The position numbers were made by a program, and so were the translations under genes. Shown piece by piece: positions 1 through 8,625 of a stretch of DNA of 64,000 nt. Below the pieces are notes generated by a model. The model did no database searches. It had not been told where the DNA came from and saw only the letters and a list, made by a program, of their open reading frames with translations. How positions within the stretch are numbered: the first letter of the stretch is position 1; each line of letters begins with the position of its first letter. Source of the DNA: Thalassomonas actiniarum (GTDB lineage Bacteria; Pseudomonadota; Gammaproteobacteria; Enterobacterales; Alteromonadaceae); NCBI RefSeq assembly GCF_000948975.2, contig NZ_CP059736.1:1-64000 (forward strand). The letters run 5' to 3'.

Positions 1-1220
1 TGATTGATTCTGCTTTGGTCGTGGCGAGTGAGATTGCAGGCATGCAACAATTGGTCGCCTACATTAAGGCGTCAGAGTATGAGCTTGATGAAGATGAGCA
101 AGTTACTTTAATCGCACAAGTTAAAGTGGAGTTATCTGCTCAGTTGCCTGATTACATGGTGCCAAGTATCTTGATGGTGGTGTCTGAGTGGCCATTGACC
201 CCCAATGGCAAGGTGGACAGAAAAGCCTTACCTGCGCCTGATGGCAGTGCTTTGCAAGGTGAGTATGTAGCGCCTCAGACGGATACGGAAAAAGCCTTGG
301 TGGAGATTTTCTCAAAGCTGCTCACGATAGCGGCGGATAAAATCAGCATATCGGCGAATTTCTTTGAGCTGGGCGGGCATTCGCTATTGGTCGTTAGATT
401 AGCTTCGGAAATTGAAAAGCGGTTGAACATTAAAGTTGAGTTAAAAAAGTTTTTTAATGCACCAACAATTCAAATGATTGCGCTTTTGTGTGAAGGAGTA
501 GAAATTGATGCAGGCTATAAGGTTGTTAGAGCAATGTCACCAATTGACCCCACAAACCTTTCTGTATTTATGATCCCTGGTTTGGCTAGTACTGAAAACG
601 ACTTTACTTGGCTAGCAACTAAACTCTCAAAACAAGGGGTAAATGTGTATGCTTGTCCACATAAAGGACTATTAGATGGAGAGGAGCCACATGCCTCGTT
701 AGAAGAAAATGTTAAGGAGCTAGCGAATGGTATCATGCAAAAACTTAATCAATATGAAAAGAATGAAACAATTAAATTAGTGGGTCATTCCTTCGGTGGG
801 GTATTGGCGTTAGAAACAGCAAAGTTACTACAAAGTTATGGTGTAAAAGTTGATGTTTCATTAGTTGATGTCTATTTTGAGCAAGATAAACAAAAAGTTA
901 AAGATGGTTGTAAGTCACAAGCTAAAACCAATGACTATGAACTATCAGTAGATGATCATGTAGATGTGAAGCTAATTAAAACGTTAAATGCTCTGGCAAA
1001 TAAGCAAAAAAACTGGTTTGAATCTTATAGGCCAACCTTTACTGATGGCATTGGTATTAATAGTATTTACGCTATTGATTCTATTTTCTGCATTAACACT
1101 TACCACAGCTATATAGAGCAGTTATGTTCTAAAAACCTGACATATACTGCTATTAAAGCAGATCATATGGGTATATTGAAACATAATGATTTATCAAGGC
1201 TTTTACAGAGTGGGTTATGA
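1..1220 (+). CDS. Non-ribosomal peptide synthetase, C-terminal end (A-PCP-TE), partial
   Basis: The frame is open through the left edge (first whole codon at base 3), so the start is outside the window. In order it shows the tail of an adenylation domain (PNGKVDRKALP, near 200), a peptidyl carrier domain with the phosphopantetheine serine in LGGHSLL (369-389), and a type I thioesterase with nucleophile motif GHSFGG (783-800) and a late ADHMGIL that probably supplies the histidine. A terminal thioesterase normally releases the finished peptide by hydrolysis or cyclisation, so this is the last module. Product and substrate cannot be read from this fragment. Base composition changes inside the gene: the A-PCP part is clearly richer in G+C than the thioesterase part from about 430 on. 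A strong hairpin follows the stop. Confident for domains, not for product. Confidence 0.93.
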   Translation, partial: IDSALVVASEIAGMQQLVAYIKASEYELDEDEQVTLIAQVKVELSAQLPDYMVPSILMVVSEWPLTPNGKVDRKALPAPDGSALQGEYVAPQTDTEKALVEIFSKLLTIAADKISISANFFELGGHSLLVVRLASEIEKRLNIKVELKKFFNAPTIQMIALLCEGVEIDAGYKVVRAMSPIDPTNLSVFMIPGLASTENDFTWLATKLSKQGVNVYACPHKGLLDGEEPHASLEENVKELANGIMQKLNQYEKNETIKLVGHSFGGVLALETAKLLQSYGVKVDVSLVDVYFEQDKQKVKDGCKSQAKTNDYELSVDDHVDVKLIKTLNALANKQKNWFESYRPTFTDGIGINSIYAIDSIFCINTYHSYIEQLCSKNLTYTAIKADHMGILKHNDLSRLLQSGL

Positions 1221-1308
1221 AAGTAGTTATCATAAAATGGCATTTATTTTTTGATTCATTAATTGCCACCTTTAGCTAATCTTGCTGAAAAATAAGTGAC
1301 ATAACCAG

Positions 1309-1347
1309 TAGAATCTCCTCGTAACCTATACGAGGAGGTTCTACTTT
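1309..1347 (+). terminator. Terminator after the peptide synthetase
   Basis: A 13-bp stem (TAGAATCTCCTCG pairing with CGAGGAGGTTCTA, one G-U pair) with a 9-base loop sits 90 bp after the synthetase stop and is followed by CTTT. The T tract is short, so termination strength is uncertain, but the stem is nearly perfect. Confidence 0.6.
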
Positions 1348-1362
1348 AAACCCCTTAAAATT

Positions 1363-1562
1363 ACCAATGTTCATAACATTACTGTCTTAAAACAACCAGA
1401 AGCTGGTATACCCGGATCTGGACTTGCTAGTTTGGTAAACGAGTTTGTGCGGTTATTCACCATAAAAGAGGAAAGACAAAGTATTGGGTTAAGTTTTTTC
1501 ACAAAATTATTGAGCAACATCAAGGGGGTACCCATTTAGAGCCAATCAGTATTCAGGTTTAA
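1363..1562 (+). pseudogene. Decayed C-terminal fragment of a histidine kinase
   Basis: No intact gene is present, but the translation matches the ATPase domain of the intact kinase at 6865-8151. In the first frame (1363-1500) one reads HNITV, then GSGLASL, then FVRLFTIKEERQSIGLSF; after a frameshift near 1500 one reads KIIEQHQGG. The intact kinase has HNITL, GHGFANL, FVPLFTTKQEGQGIGLSF and NIIEQHQGS in the same order. This is therefore a relic of a paralogous kinase of the same type, lacking everything before the G boxes. It lies just upstream of the exporter that the intact kinase probably controls, so the locus has probably been rearranged or partly duplicated. Confidence 0.75.
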
Positions 1563-1598
1563 CAGTTTCATTGGCAATGCTGCTAACGTCTCTAAAAG

Positions 1599-1631
1599 TC
1601 CGATAACGAACGCTTCGATTCCGGTATCGGA
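1599..1631. promoter_or_regulatory. Dyad upstream of the sigma-54 promoter, possible activator site
   Basis: TCCGATA at 1599 is matched by its exact complement TATCGGA at 1625, with partial inner symmetry (ACGAA / TTCG). It lies about 210 bp upstream of the -24/-12 promoter, a usual distance for an enhancer bound by an NtrC-type activator. Only the symmetry is seen; the binding role is inferred. Confidence 0.3.
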
Positions 1632-1838
1632 CGGTTTAATAGTTATATAGGAGTGCTTTTTGCAAAGTATCTCCCCGTTGCACATCTTAAAACCGCATTC
1701 TCTTCATACATTGAAATGCTCTTTACTCACCTTATTATGTTGATAATTAAGGGGTTAATTTGCTTGGTGACATTGAGTCAGTTCTGATGGAGGTTTTTTG
1801 GAGTGCAGAGGGAGTTTTATTTGAAAGCTAAATAACAA

Positions 1839-1854
1839 TGGCATTTCACTTGCT
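1839..1854 (+). promoter_or_regulatory. Sigma-54 (RpoN) -24/-12 promoter of the exporter operon
   Basis: TGGCATTTCACTTGCT fits the RpoN consensus TGGCACG-N4-TTGCT with exact spacing between the GG and GC doublets. Transcription would begin near 1865, just ahead of the permease start at 1883. The NtrC-type activator encoded at 5514-6884 is the natural partner, which links the two-component pair to the exporter. Confidence 0.7.
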
Positions 1855-1882
1855 TCTAGATACTCAATTTTAAAGAATAATA

Positions 1883-4360
1883 ATGAAAGGCTTAATTAAG
1901 CCACGTCTTAAAATAGGAAATTTTCAGATGAACCATAGCATTTATTTACTAAAACAAGCCTTGGCCGGTTTGAGAATAAAGAAAAGTTTTTCAGTCTCTG
2001 TAATCGTAACCTTAGGGATCAGTTTAGGTGCCTTATTGTGCATTTTGACGTTAGCCTATGTAATGATTGCAAAGCCTTTACCTTATCCGGACCAGGATGA
2101 TTTATATCAATTGAATTCAGTTGTTACTGACAAAAATAGGGGCAGACTTGGACAAGCTTATAATTACCCTAGTTTAATCCAGTTGTATGACACTCAAACT
2201 GTTTTTAACCCGTCAGCGATGGTTTTCTATGGTGAAGGAGTTTTAAGCTCACTGCCTACGCATCCAACGGTAAAAGCTACCTATGTTACACCTGAGTGGT
2301 TCTCTTTGCTTGGTAGTAAAATGGCTCTTGGCCGTACTTTTGAGCAAACAGAAGAGAAAGATAGTTTCAATCCTGTTGCTATTTTAAGTTATCAAACCTG
2401 GAAAAGTGAGTTTAACCTAGATAGCACTATATTAGATAAGTCAGTAACAATTAGTGGCACTAACTTTAGAGTCGTTGGAGTAATGGCTGACTCGTTTATC
2501 GAGCCGCAACTTTCAGGGATAGGAGAAAAAACAAATATCTTTCTTCCTTGGGATTTCAATCCGTATCATCTAGATCCTGAATGGAAAAGCCAGTGGGGAG
2601 GGTTCAATAGTCAATTGAGTTTTGTCGGAAAGCTTGATAGTCAAGCGACTATTTCACAGATAGAACAAACCCTAACTACGCCATTCAATAGTTTCTGGAA
2701 AGATAATGTTTCCGATATTGCTCGTTTCGAAGATTGGTCAATGGAAATGGAGTTAGAGTCGTTTAAGAATGCAATTGTCGGCGATAGTACACACACCGTG
2801 TTGTTGTTACTGGCCGGGGTAATCGGTTTGGTTTTGATAGCCTGTGCCAATATTACCAACCTCTTTATGTCACGCACTGCAGAGCAGCAACGACAGTTAG
2901 CGATTCAGGCGGTGGTGGGGGCCAGTAAAGGTCATTTATTTCAAACACTGTTTGCGCAGTCAGCCTTGTTAGTATTTGCTTCTTTAGTGTTAGCGCTGAT
3001 AGTTGCCAGTTGTGGCTTTTGGGTATTACAAGAATATTTAGCGTCCCGTTTCCCTCGTATTGATGAGTTGTCACTTAACGCGTTCACACTCGGTTCAGCT
3101 ATGGTTATTGCTTTACTGATAGCTGCTTTTTTCGCTCGCTTAAGTACTAACATAATTAATTACAGAGCCTTAAATACTATTCTACAGTCTAGCGGCAAAG
3201 GAACGGGCGTTCAGGTTTCCCAAAAAGTAAGACAATGGTTAGTCATCTCACAAGTCACCATCGTAACAATCCTGGTGTTTGTCAACATAGGGCTTTTGAA
3301 AGATTCGATGAAAATCATCAATCAACCTCTTGGTTTTGAGACTGATAATATCACTACATTTACGCTAGCAGTCAATTCTTCCAATGATTTATCCGATGAA
3401 GAAATAAAACCATTTATGCTAGAGCTAAGAAGTGATTTATTAGCATTACCGCAAGTGGAAGATGTTGCTCAAGCTATATCACCGCTTAGGGTTAATGGCA
3501 TTCGTATCCAAACAATTGAAAAAACGGATGAGCGTTTATCAATTGAAAGCAGATACATTGATGATGGCTACTTTAAAATGACCGAGCAAACTTTGATTGA
3601 AGGAGATCTTTTTAGTGCCACTGATTTTAAAGATGAAAATAAATTAATCATTATTAATGATGTTTATGCAAAGCAGTTAGTAAGTGATGGCAGTGCTCTT
3701 GGCACCCGAATAACAGTAGGTGGAGATCTCCTTACTGTAAGTGGAGTCGTTAAGGGGGCGAAGTTGCCAACCGAAACAGAGATACCGATGCGTGCTTACA
3801 TGCTGACATCACAAGCAGAAACAAGTTTTATTCTTAAAATGAAGCCACAGCAAACTATATCTCGTGAAATGCTGACTTCAATACTGCGAGAAGTCAGTAG
3901 TCAATTCTATTTACAGGAGTTGAATACTCTTGATGACACAAAAGAACAATTATTATTTACTCAATATACAACCGCAGTCACTAGTGCAGTATTGGCGGTA
4001 TTAACCTTCTTATTAGCCGCCATTGGTTTATACGGAATTCTAAACTATGCCACTCAAATGCGTAAGTTTGAGTTAGGGACGCGTCTTGCGATTGGCGCTT
4101 CGCGCAAAGATGTGATTGGTCTTATCGTCAAAGACAATGTAGGGGCCGTTTGTATTGGTATTGTCGTCAGTTTAGTCGCTTTGTTAGGTCTGTATATTGG
4201 CTTCTCAGACGCATTGCACAGTTACGTTACTCCCGAATTGGCAGGCATGTTCCTGGCCACGCTGTTACTGATCAGCCTGATGGTATTGTTTGCTTGTTAC
4301 TGGCCATTACGCCCTATTATCAATACGTTACCTATTCACTCTTTGCGTGATAGTCAATAA
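1883..4360 (+). CDS. ABC transporter permease, double FtsX/MacB-type
   Basis: An 825-residue membrane protein with the layout of the large two-module MacB/FtsX permeases: a transmembrane helix near residues 35-60, a periplasmic domain (about 70-290), a cluster of helices (about 305-475), a second periplasmic domain (about 490-685) and three final helices (about 695-805). The repeat of a helix-rich FtsX block after each periplasmic block is visible, for example VVGASKGHLFQTL and AIGASRKDVIGLI at equivalent places. Such permeases use ATP hydrolysis by a LolD/MacB-type partner to move peptides, lipids or macrolide-like compounds by mechanotransmission; the partner is the next gene. An internal ATG at 1928 (MNHSIYLL) is an equally good start; neither has a strong ribosome site. 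Next to a peptide synthetase, export of or resistance to its product is a reasonable inference. Confidence 0.88.
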   Translation: MKGLIKPRLKIGNFQMNHSIYLLKQALAGLRIKKSFSVSVIVTLGISLGALLCILTLAYVMIAKPLPYPDQDDLYQLNSVVTDKNRGRLGQAYNYPSLIQLYDTQTVFNPSAMVFYGEGVLSSLPTHPTVKATYVTPEWFSLLGSKMALGRTFEQTEEKDSFNPVAILSYQTWKSEFNLDSTILDKSVTISGTNFRVVGVMADSFIEPQLSGIGEKTNIFLPWDFNPYHLDPEWKSQWGGFNSQLSFVGKLDSQATISQIEQTLTTPFNSFWKDNVSDIARFEDWSMEMELESFKNAIVGDSTHTVLLLLAGVIGLVLIACANITNLFMSRTAEQQRQLAIQAVVGASKGHLFQTLFAQSALLVFASLVLALIVASCGFWVLQEYLASRFPRIDELSLNAFTLGSAMVIALLIAAFFARLSTNIINYRALNTILQSSGKGTGVQVSQKVRQWLVISQVTIVTILVFVNIGLLKDSMKIINQPLGFETDNITTFTLAVNSSNDLSDEEIKPFMLELRSDLLALPQVEDVAQAISPLRVNGIRIQTIEKTDERLSIESRYIDDGYFKMTEQTLIEGDLFSATDFKDENKLIIINDVYAKQLVSDGSALGTRITVGGDLLTVSGVVKGAKLPTETEIPMRAYMLTSQAETSFILKMKPQQTISREMLTSILREVSSQFYLQELNTLDDTKEQLLFTQYTTAVTSAVLAVLTFLLAAIGLYGILNYATQMRKFELGTRLAIGASRKDVIGLIVKDNVGAVCIGIVVSLVALLGLYIGFSDALHSYVTPELAGMFLATLLLISLMVLFACYWPLRPIINTLPIHSLRDSQ

Positions 4361-4504
4361 CATCAGACAGTTATTGCTGAAAAACGGAGAAAATTGACTC
4401 CGACTACCGTGAAGGAAATTGGATTAAAGCCTGGTGCCAGTGTGACGGTTGATAGCGTGATACTGGTTTACATAAAAAAATTAGCAGCAGGAAAACAGAT
4501 ATGA
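4361..4504 (+). other. Intergenic open stretch, possible remnant of an adaptor protein tail
   Basis: In the same frame as the permease, after its stop, the sequence stays open for 47 codons and ends at the ATPase start. It has no start codon. The translation includes VKEIGLKPGASVTVDSV, which recalls the last strand region of HlyD-type adaptors (typically GLKPGDxV). No adaptor gene is present elsewhere in this cluster, so this may be the end of a lost one. The match is short and could be chance. Confidence 0.25.
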
Positions 4505-5241
4505 GCGAAATTAAAATTCAAATGAAAAATATCTCTAAAGTTTTTGAAACTGAAGATATGGAAACCCATGCATTAAAAGACGTTAACCTGACCATATACA
4601 AGGGTGATTATGTGTCAATATCTGGCCCGTCTGGTTGCGGTAAGTCGACATTATTATCCCTTCTTGGCCTGCTTGATATGCCTACAAGCGGTGAGTATAT
4701 GATTGAAGGTATGGATGTAGCTAACTTGTCACTGGATGAAGCTGCGAAAATTAGAAATAGTAAAATTGGGTTTGTCTTTCAGTCATTTAATTTGATTGAT
4801 CAAATATCGGTATTTGACAATGTAGCCCTGCCACTGCGCTATAAAAAGGATAAACTCAGCAACGCAGAAATTGAACAACGCGTCAACAAATGTTTGGAAA
4901 TGGTGAGTATGACGCATCGCGCTCAGCACAAACCTAACCAACTGTCAGGAGGTCAACAGCAACGTATTGCTATTGCCAGAGCATTGGTAGCAGAGCCTGC
5001 GATATTATTTGTGGATGAGGCAACTGGTAACCTTGACTCCAGTACCGGTGATCAAATTATGGATGTACTAGAACAGTTAAATCAAAATGGTACAACCATC
5101 TGTATGGTGACTCATGAATCTCGCTATGCTGATAGAGCTACAACTCAGTTCAGGTTGCTAGATGGTGAAATTCTGACATTGCCAAATCCCCCTGCAGCTA
5201 AGGAGGAGCCTGGTATAGAGCAAGTAGCAATTCAGGCATAA
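4501..5241 (+). CDS. ABC transporter ATP-binding protein, MacB/LolD type
   Basis: A 246-residue single nucleotide-binding domain. Visible motifs: Walker A GPSGCGKST (residues 42-50), Q-loop in VFQSFNLI, signature LSGGQQQR, Walker B AILFVDEAT, and H-loop VTHE. The N-terminus and the Q-loop neighbourhood are typical of the LolD/MacB/FtsE branch, which pairs with FtsX-like permeases. It should sit on the cytoplasmic side of the 825-residue permease encoded immediately upstream and energise it. The start ATG overlaps the end of the open remnant before it. The C-terminal 20 residues after the last strand are variable and acidic. Regulation is presumably shared with the permease through the sigma-54 promoter at 1839. 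Confidence 0.92.
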   Translation: MSEIKIQMKNISKVFETEDMETHALKDVNLTIYKGDYVSISGPSGCGKSTLLSLLGLLDMPTSGEYMIEGMDVANLSLDEAAKIRNSKIGFVFQSFNLIDQISVFDNVALPLRYKKDKLSNAEIEQRVNKCLEMVSMTHRAQHKPNQLSGGQQQRIAIARALVAEPAILFVDEATGNLDSSTGDQIMDVLEQLNQNGTTICMVTHESRYADRATTQFRLLDGEILTLPNPPAAKEEPGIEQVAIQA

Positions 5242-5513
5242 TTTGTCTAAATTGCGATGATAGCGCTAAGGCGTTTTGAGTTAGCAAGCTCAGCGCCTAT
5301 AACCTTTGTACTTGGTAAGGCATTATATTTTATTGTCAAAGAATAAATACTGTCTATAGGGGCGAACCTTGAAACAATCCCCTGTGCCATAGCGCTATAG
5401 CCGGCCAGGGAAGAATTTTATTCCTTTTACAAGCCTGTATGTTATTATCACTCGGTGAAGGAGCTTCCCACATATCCAGCTTAGACAACGACTGATAATA
5501 AGAAAGGAACATC

Positions 5514-6884
5514 TTGAATAAACCTCGTATTCTGATTGTTGATGACCGACGCGATATTTATCTAAGCACGAGCTTTTGGTTGGAGGACAACGATTACTAT
5601 CCGCTTGAAGCTAACAGTCCAGAACAGGCGCGTGAAATTCTTAAACAACATAGTATCGACCTCATTTTGCTAGACATGAACTATTCCCGTGATATTACCT
5701 CTGGGGAAGAAGGGATTGCATTTTTATCTTGGTTATCTAAATCAGAGTTTAATATCCCTGTGGTGGCAATGACCGCTTGGTCCAATGTAGACCTTGCCGT
5801 CAAAGCCATGCAGTTAGGAGCCGGGGATTTTATCGAAAAGCCTTGGGAAAACCAGCGCTTGTTGCAAATCATAAAGCATCAACTTGCCCTCTCTAATTTG
5901 CAAGATCAGAATCAGAAGTTGCAACAACGGCTGGAGCCTGTGGCTCAGCAAGATTATGTGTGGCGTTCCTCCTGCATGTTACAACTGATGAAGCAGATCA
6001 GCAATGTTGCGGGTACTGATGTGAATATTCTGCTCACAGGGGAAAATGGGACTGGTAAGAGTCTTTTGGCTGAAAAAATTCACTCTTTATCGCAGTATCA
6101 CTCAGGTCCATTTATTTCAGTCAATATGGGGGCGATTGCTGAGAGTTTGTTTGAGAGTGAAATCTTTGGCCATAAAAAGGGGGCTTTTACCGATGCCAAG
6201 AGCAATCGCATAGGGCGAATTGGGTTGGCAAATAACGGCACCTTGTTTTTGGATGAAATTGCTAACATTCCACTTTCTCAGCAGGCAAAGTTGTTGCGGG
6301 TACTGGAGTCCGGACAATACGAAATGTTGGGGTCTAGCCATACACAACAAATGAATACGCGCATTATCAGCGCAACGAATGCAAATCTTAATAAGCAGAT
6401 CAACAATGATGAGTTTCGAGAAGATTTATTTTATCGCTTAAATTCGCTGGAATTTAGAGTTCCTTCGTTGCGAGAGCGCGAACAGGATATTGTCCCGTTG
6501 GCCGAACACTTTATTCGTATTTACACAGACAAATACCAAAGGCCGCCTATCACCCTCAGTAGCCAAGCACAAGACATCTTATGTGTCTACGATTGGCCCG
6601 GTAATATTCGTGAGTTAAGTCACCTAATGGAGCGTGCGGTGTTGTTATCGCAGTCAACAGAAATTTCTTCTCAGGATTTATCAATGTTGGTACCGCGTTC
6701 TAAAGAAAGTGAGAAAGCGAATGAAACCATGACGATGATGACATTGGAACAGGCTGAACGTAAACTGATCAAGCAAGCTCTGGTGACTACCGAGAACAAT
6801 ATAACTCAAGCTGCAAAACTGTTAGGTTTAACCAAGTCTTCGTTATATCGACGTTTGGAAAAGTATGACGAAATCCAAAGATAA
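5514..6884 (+). CDS. Sigma-54-dependent response regulator, NtrC family
   Basis: A 456-residue activator with three parts. A receiver domain has VDD at residues 9-11, the phosphorylated aspartate at D54 (LLDMNYS), MTAW and the EKPW lysine. The AAA+ domain has Walker A GENGTGKS, the sigma-54 contact loop as GAFTDA instead of the usual GAFTGA, Walker B TLFLDEI and the arginine region FREDLFYRL. A Fis-type helix-turn-helix ends it (NITQAAKLLGLTKSSLYRRL). The start is TTG at 5514, preceded by AAGAAAGGA at ideal spacing. It overlaps the kinase gene by 20 bases, so the pair is translationally coupled. Likely target: the RpoN promoter at 1839 in front of the exporter. GAFTDA occurs in other members of the family, so I do not read it as inactivation. 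Confidence 0.93.
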   Translation: MNKPRILIVDDRRDIYLSTSFWLEDNDYYPLEANSPEQAREILKQHSIDLILLDMNYSRDITSGEEGIAFLSWLSKSEFNIPVVAMTAWSNVDLAVKAMQLGAGDFIEKPWENQRLLQIIKHQLALSNLQDQNQKLQQRLEPVAQQDYVWRSSCMLQLMKQISNVAGTDVNILLTGENGTGKSLLAEKIHSLSQYHSGPFISVNMGAIAESLFESEIFGHKKGAFTDAKSNRIGRIGLANNGTLFLDEIANIPLSQQAKLLRVLESGQYEMLGSSHTQQMNTRIISATNANLNKQINNDEFREDLFYRLNSLEFRVPSLREREQDIVPLAEHFIRIYTDKYQRPPITLSSQAQDILCVYDWPGNIRELSHLMERAVLLSQSTEISSQDLSMLVPRSKESEKANETMTMMTLEQAERKLIKQALVTTENNITQAAKLLGLTKSSLYRRLEKYDEIQR

Positions 6885-8151
6885 AACCCTCGAAGGCTTT
6901 ATCACTTTCTGGCTCACGCTATTTTTCTCATTTTTTTTGATCCCAGTCTTCTCTTTCATGTGGTATTTAGAGCTATGGGCTTGGGAATTTGTACTCGTGA
7001 CTAGCCTAATGGCTTTTGGCTACATAGTAGCCATTATCCGATTTCGTAACCGGATTATTTTAAGCTTTCACCGCGCACTGTTGCATATTGAATCGATTAG
7101 ACAGGAAGACTATAAACAATTTGCCAAACCTGTATTTCCAAAGGGGACCGCGGGCAAATTTCATCTGCAACTGAAAAACCTCAGCAAAGATTTGTCAGAA
7201 AAAAAACAGCGCTATGATCAACATGCATTTTTGGTATATCAGTTAATTGATCAATTGGAGACACCAGTGATGGTATTTAACCAGAAAGATCAATTGACCT
7301 ACGCCAATGGTGCATTTAGTCACCTTTATGAGACTCAACCATGGCAGCGGTATCGCTATGCCTCATCTAAGTTGTTGGGGGTGATTAAAACTGAAAATGG
7401 CTGGCAATTACAGCATAAAACCCAACAACAGTGGCAAATCAGCCAAAGTACCTTTATTGATGCTGGGAGAGCGCATCAGCTATTGATATTTACCAATATT
7501 GAGTCGGCTGTCAGGAGCAGCCAGGTCAAAGCCTGGCAACAAATGATCAGCGTTATGGGACATGAGATCCGAAACTCTCTTACGCCGGTTTCCACTATTG
7601 CAGGGAACTTATCCACGCGGACAGAAAATATGCGGGATAAGGAAGCATTGGCGCTTATCTCCGAACGTTGCTCGCTTTTGCAGGATTTTATCAACCGTTA
7701 TGCTTCGCTGACTAAGCAGATCAACTTAAATTACGAGGAAATATCGGTTGTACAATTGGCTGAGCGGATTAAGCGGTTATTTACCCAAGTTGAACTTAAA
7801 GTTGTTATAAAATCTAAGTCGATTTGGGTTGATAAATCTATTATGGAACAGGTATTAATTAATCTCGTAAAGAATGCTCATGAAGCGGGAGCTCACAATA
7901 TCACCTTGGATTTTCGTGAAGATAACAACAATACCACTATTAGAGCAATAGACGACGGACATGGATTTGCTAACCTGGAAAATCTATTTGTCCCTCTTTT
8001 TACAACTAAGCAGGAAGGGCAAGGTATTGGATTGAGTTTTTGTCGTAATATTATTGAGCAACACCAGGGCAGTATTAATTTAGTTAATAATTGCACTAAA
8101 GGCGTAACTGTTACCATAACACTGCCGCTAAAAACCCCAAAAGTTCGATAA
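6865..8151 (+). CDS. Sensor histidine kinase partner of the NtrC-type regulator
   Basis: A 428-residue membrane kinase with two helices near the N-terminus (about 11-34 and 40-58) separated only by a short turn, so almost no periplasmic sensor is exposed. A PAS-like segment follows (about 120-210), then the phosphorylated histidine H233 in MGHEIRNSLTP, the N box NLVKNAHEAG, the G1 box DDGHGF, and G2 GQGIGLS. This is the NtrY-like group commonly paired with sigma-54 activators that control envelope or antimicrobial-peptide exporters. The small sensor part suggests it senses membrane stress or a ligand within the bilayer, which is inference. A broken copy of its C-terminal half lies at 1363-1562. 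Confidence 0.92.
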   Translation: MTKSKDKTLEGFITFWLTLFFSFFLIPVFSFMWYLELWAWEFVLVTSLMAFGYIVAIIRFRNRIILSFHRALLHIESIRQEDYKQFAKPVFPKGTAGKFHLQLKNLSKDLSEKKQRYDQHAFLVYQLIDQLETPVMVFNQKDQLTYANGAFSHLYETQPWQRYRYASSKLLGVIKTENGWQLQHKTQQQWQISQSTFIDAGRAHQLLIFTNIESAVRSSQVKAWQQMISVMGHEIRNSLTPVSTIAGNLSTRTENMRDKEALALISERCSLLQDFINRYASLTKQINLNYEEISVVQLAERIKRLFTQVELKVVIKSKSIWVDKSIMEQVLINLVKNAHEAGAHNITLDFREDNNNTTIRAIDDGHGFANLENLFVPLFTTKQEGQGIGLSFCRNIIEQHQGSINLVNNCTKGVTVTITLPLKTPKVR

Positions 8152-8625
8152 TAAATTGGCATTTTATCGCCTTTAAAAATAATGTTTGTGCAGAAATTGT
8201 GCTTTTTGTTTAATTACCCCATGATGTTTCTTTTTTCAGAGGGAGGATATCCCGGCCATTAAATCCGCTCTTTGAGGAGTTATGCTCTGAACTGTTCATG
8301 TTTGGCACGATTAAATGGAGAGCGAATCCACCAGGTATACCCTTACTTACTGCCAAGTGGCGTCTGCACGACTCGAAAACAGTGTGCTTGTTCTTGCAGC
8401 AAGAACTATTGCAGGTCTCAACGCAGCAAATAGAGAAATTCAGAAAGGTGATGCCGGGGGAAACCAACCCTAAGCTTTAATCTGTGAATGCGCATGTGGT
8501 ATTAAGATAACCTTATCAGGAATAATTATTTTCCGCATCGGCTTTTCTGATGATAACTGAAATCCCCCACAAGTCACGGCAGTTGATATGAGCTGTTTTC
8601 TGCCGCGATAGACTCGGGAAATATT
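8152..8625. other. Gene-free stretch between the kinase and the recombinase
   Basis: 474 bases with no convincing gene. Frame +3 near 8380-8471 reads coherently (AARTIAGLNAANREIQKG) but has no start and looks like the tail of a lost gene. CGGCAG at about 8572 and CTGCCG at about 8600 could form a weak hairpin after the recombinase. The left boundary of the defence island probably lies here, but I could not find a matching direct repeat to prove an attachment site. Confidence 0.35.

Noticed and set aside
6180..6200. GAFTDA in place of GAFTGA as sign of a dead sigma-54 activator
   Set aside because: GAFTDA is a known variant in active activators, and an RpoN promoter is present in the same cluster.
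8298..8480. 60-codon open frame between the kinase and the recombinase
   Set aside because: No ribosome site, odd composition, and another frame in the same place reads more like coding remains.
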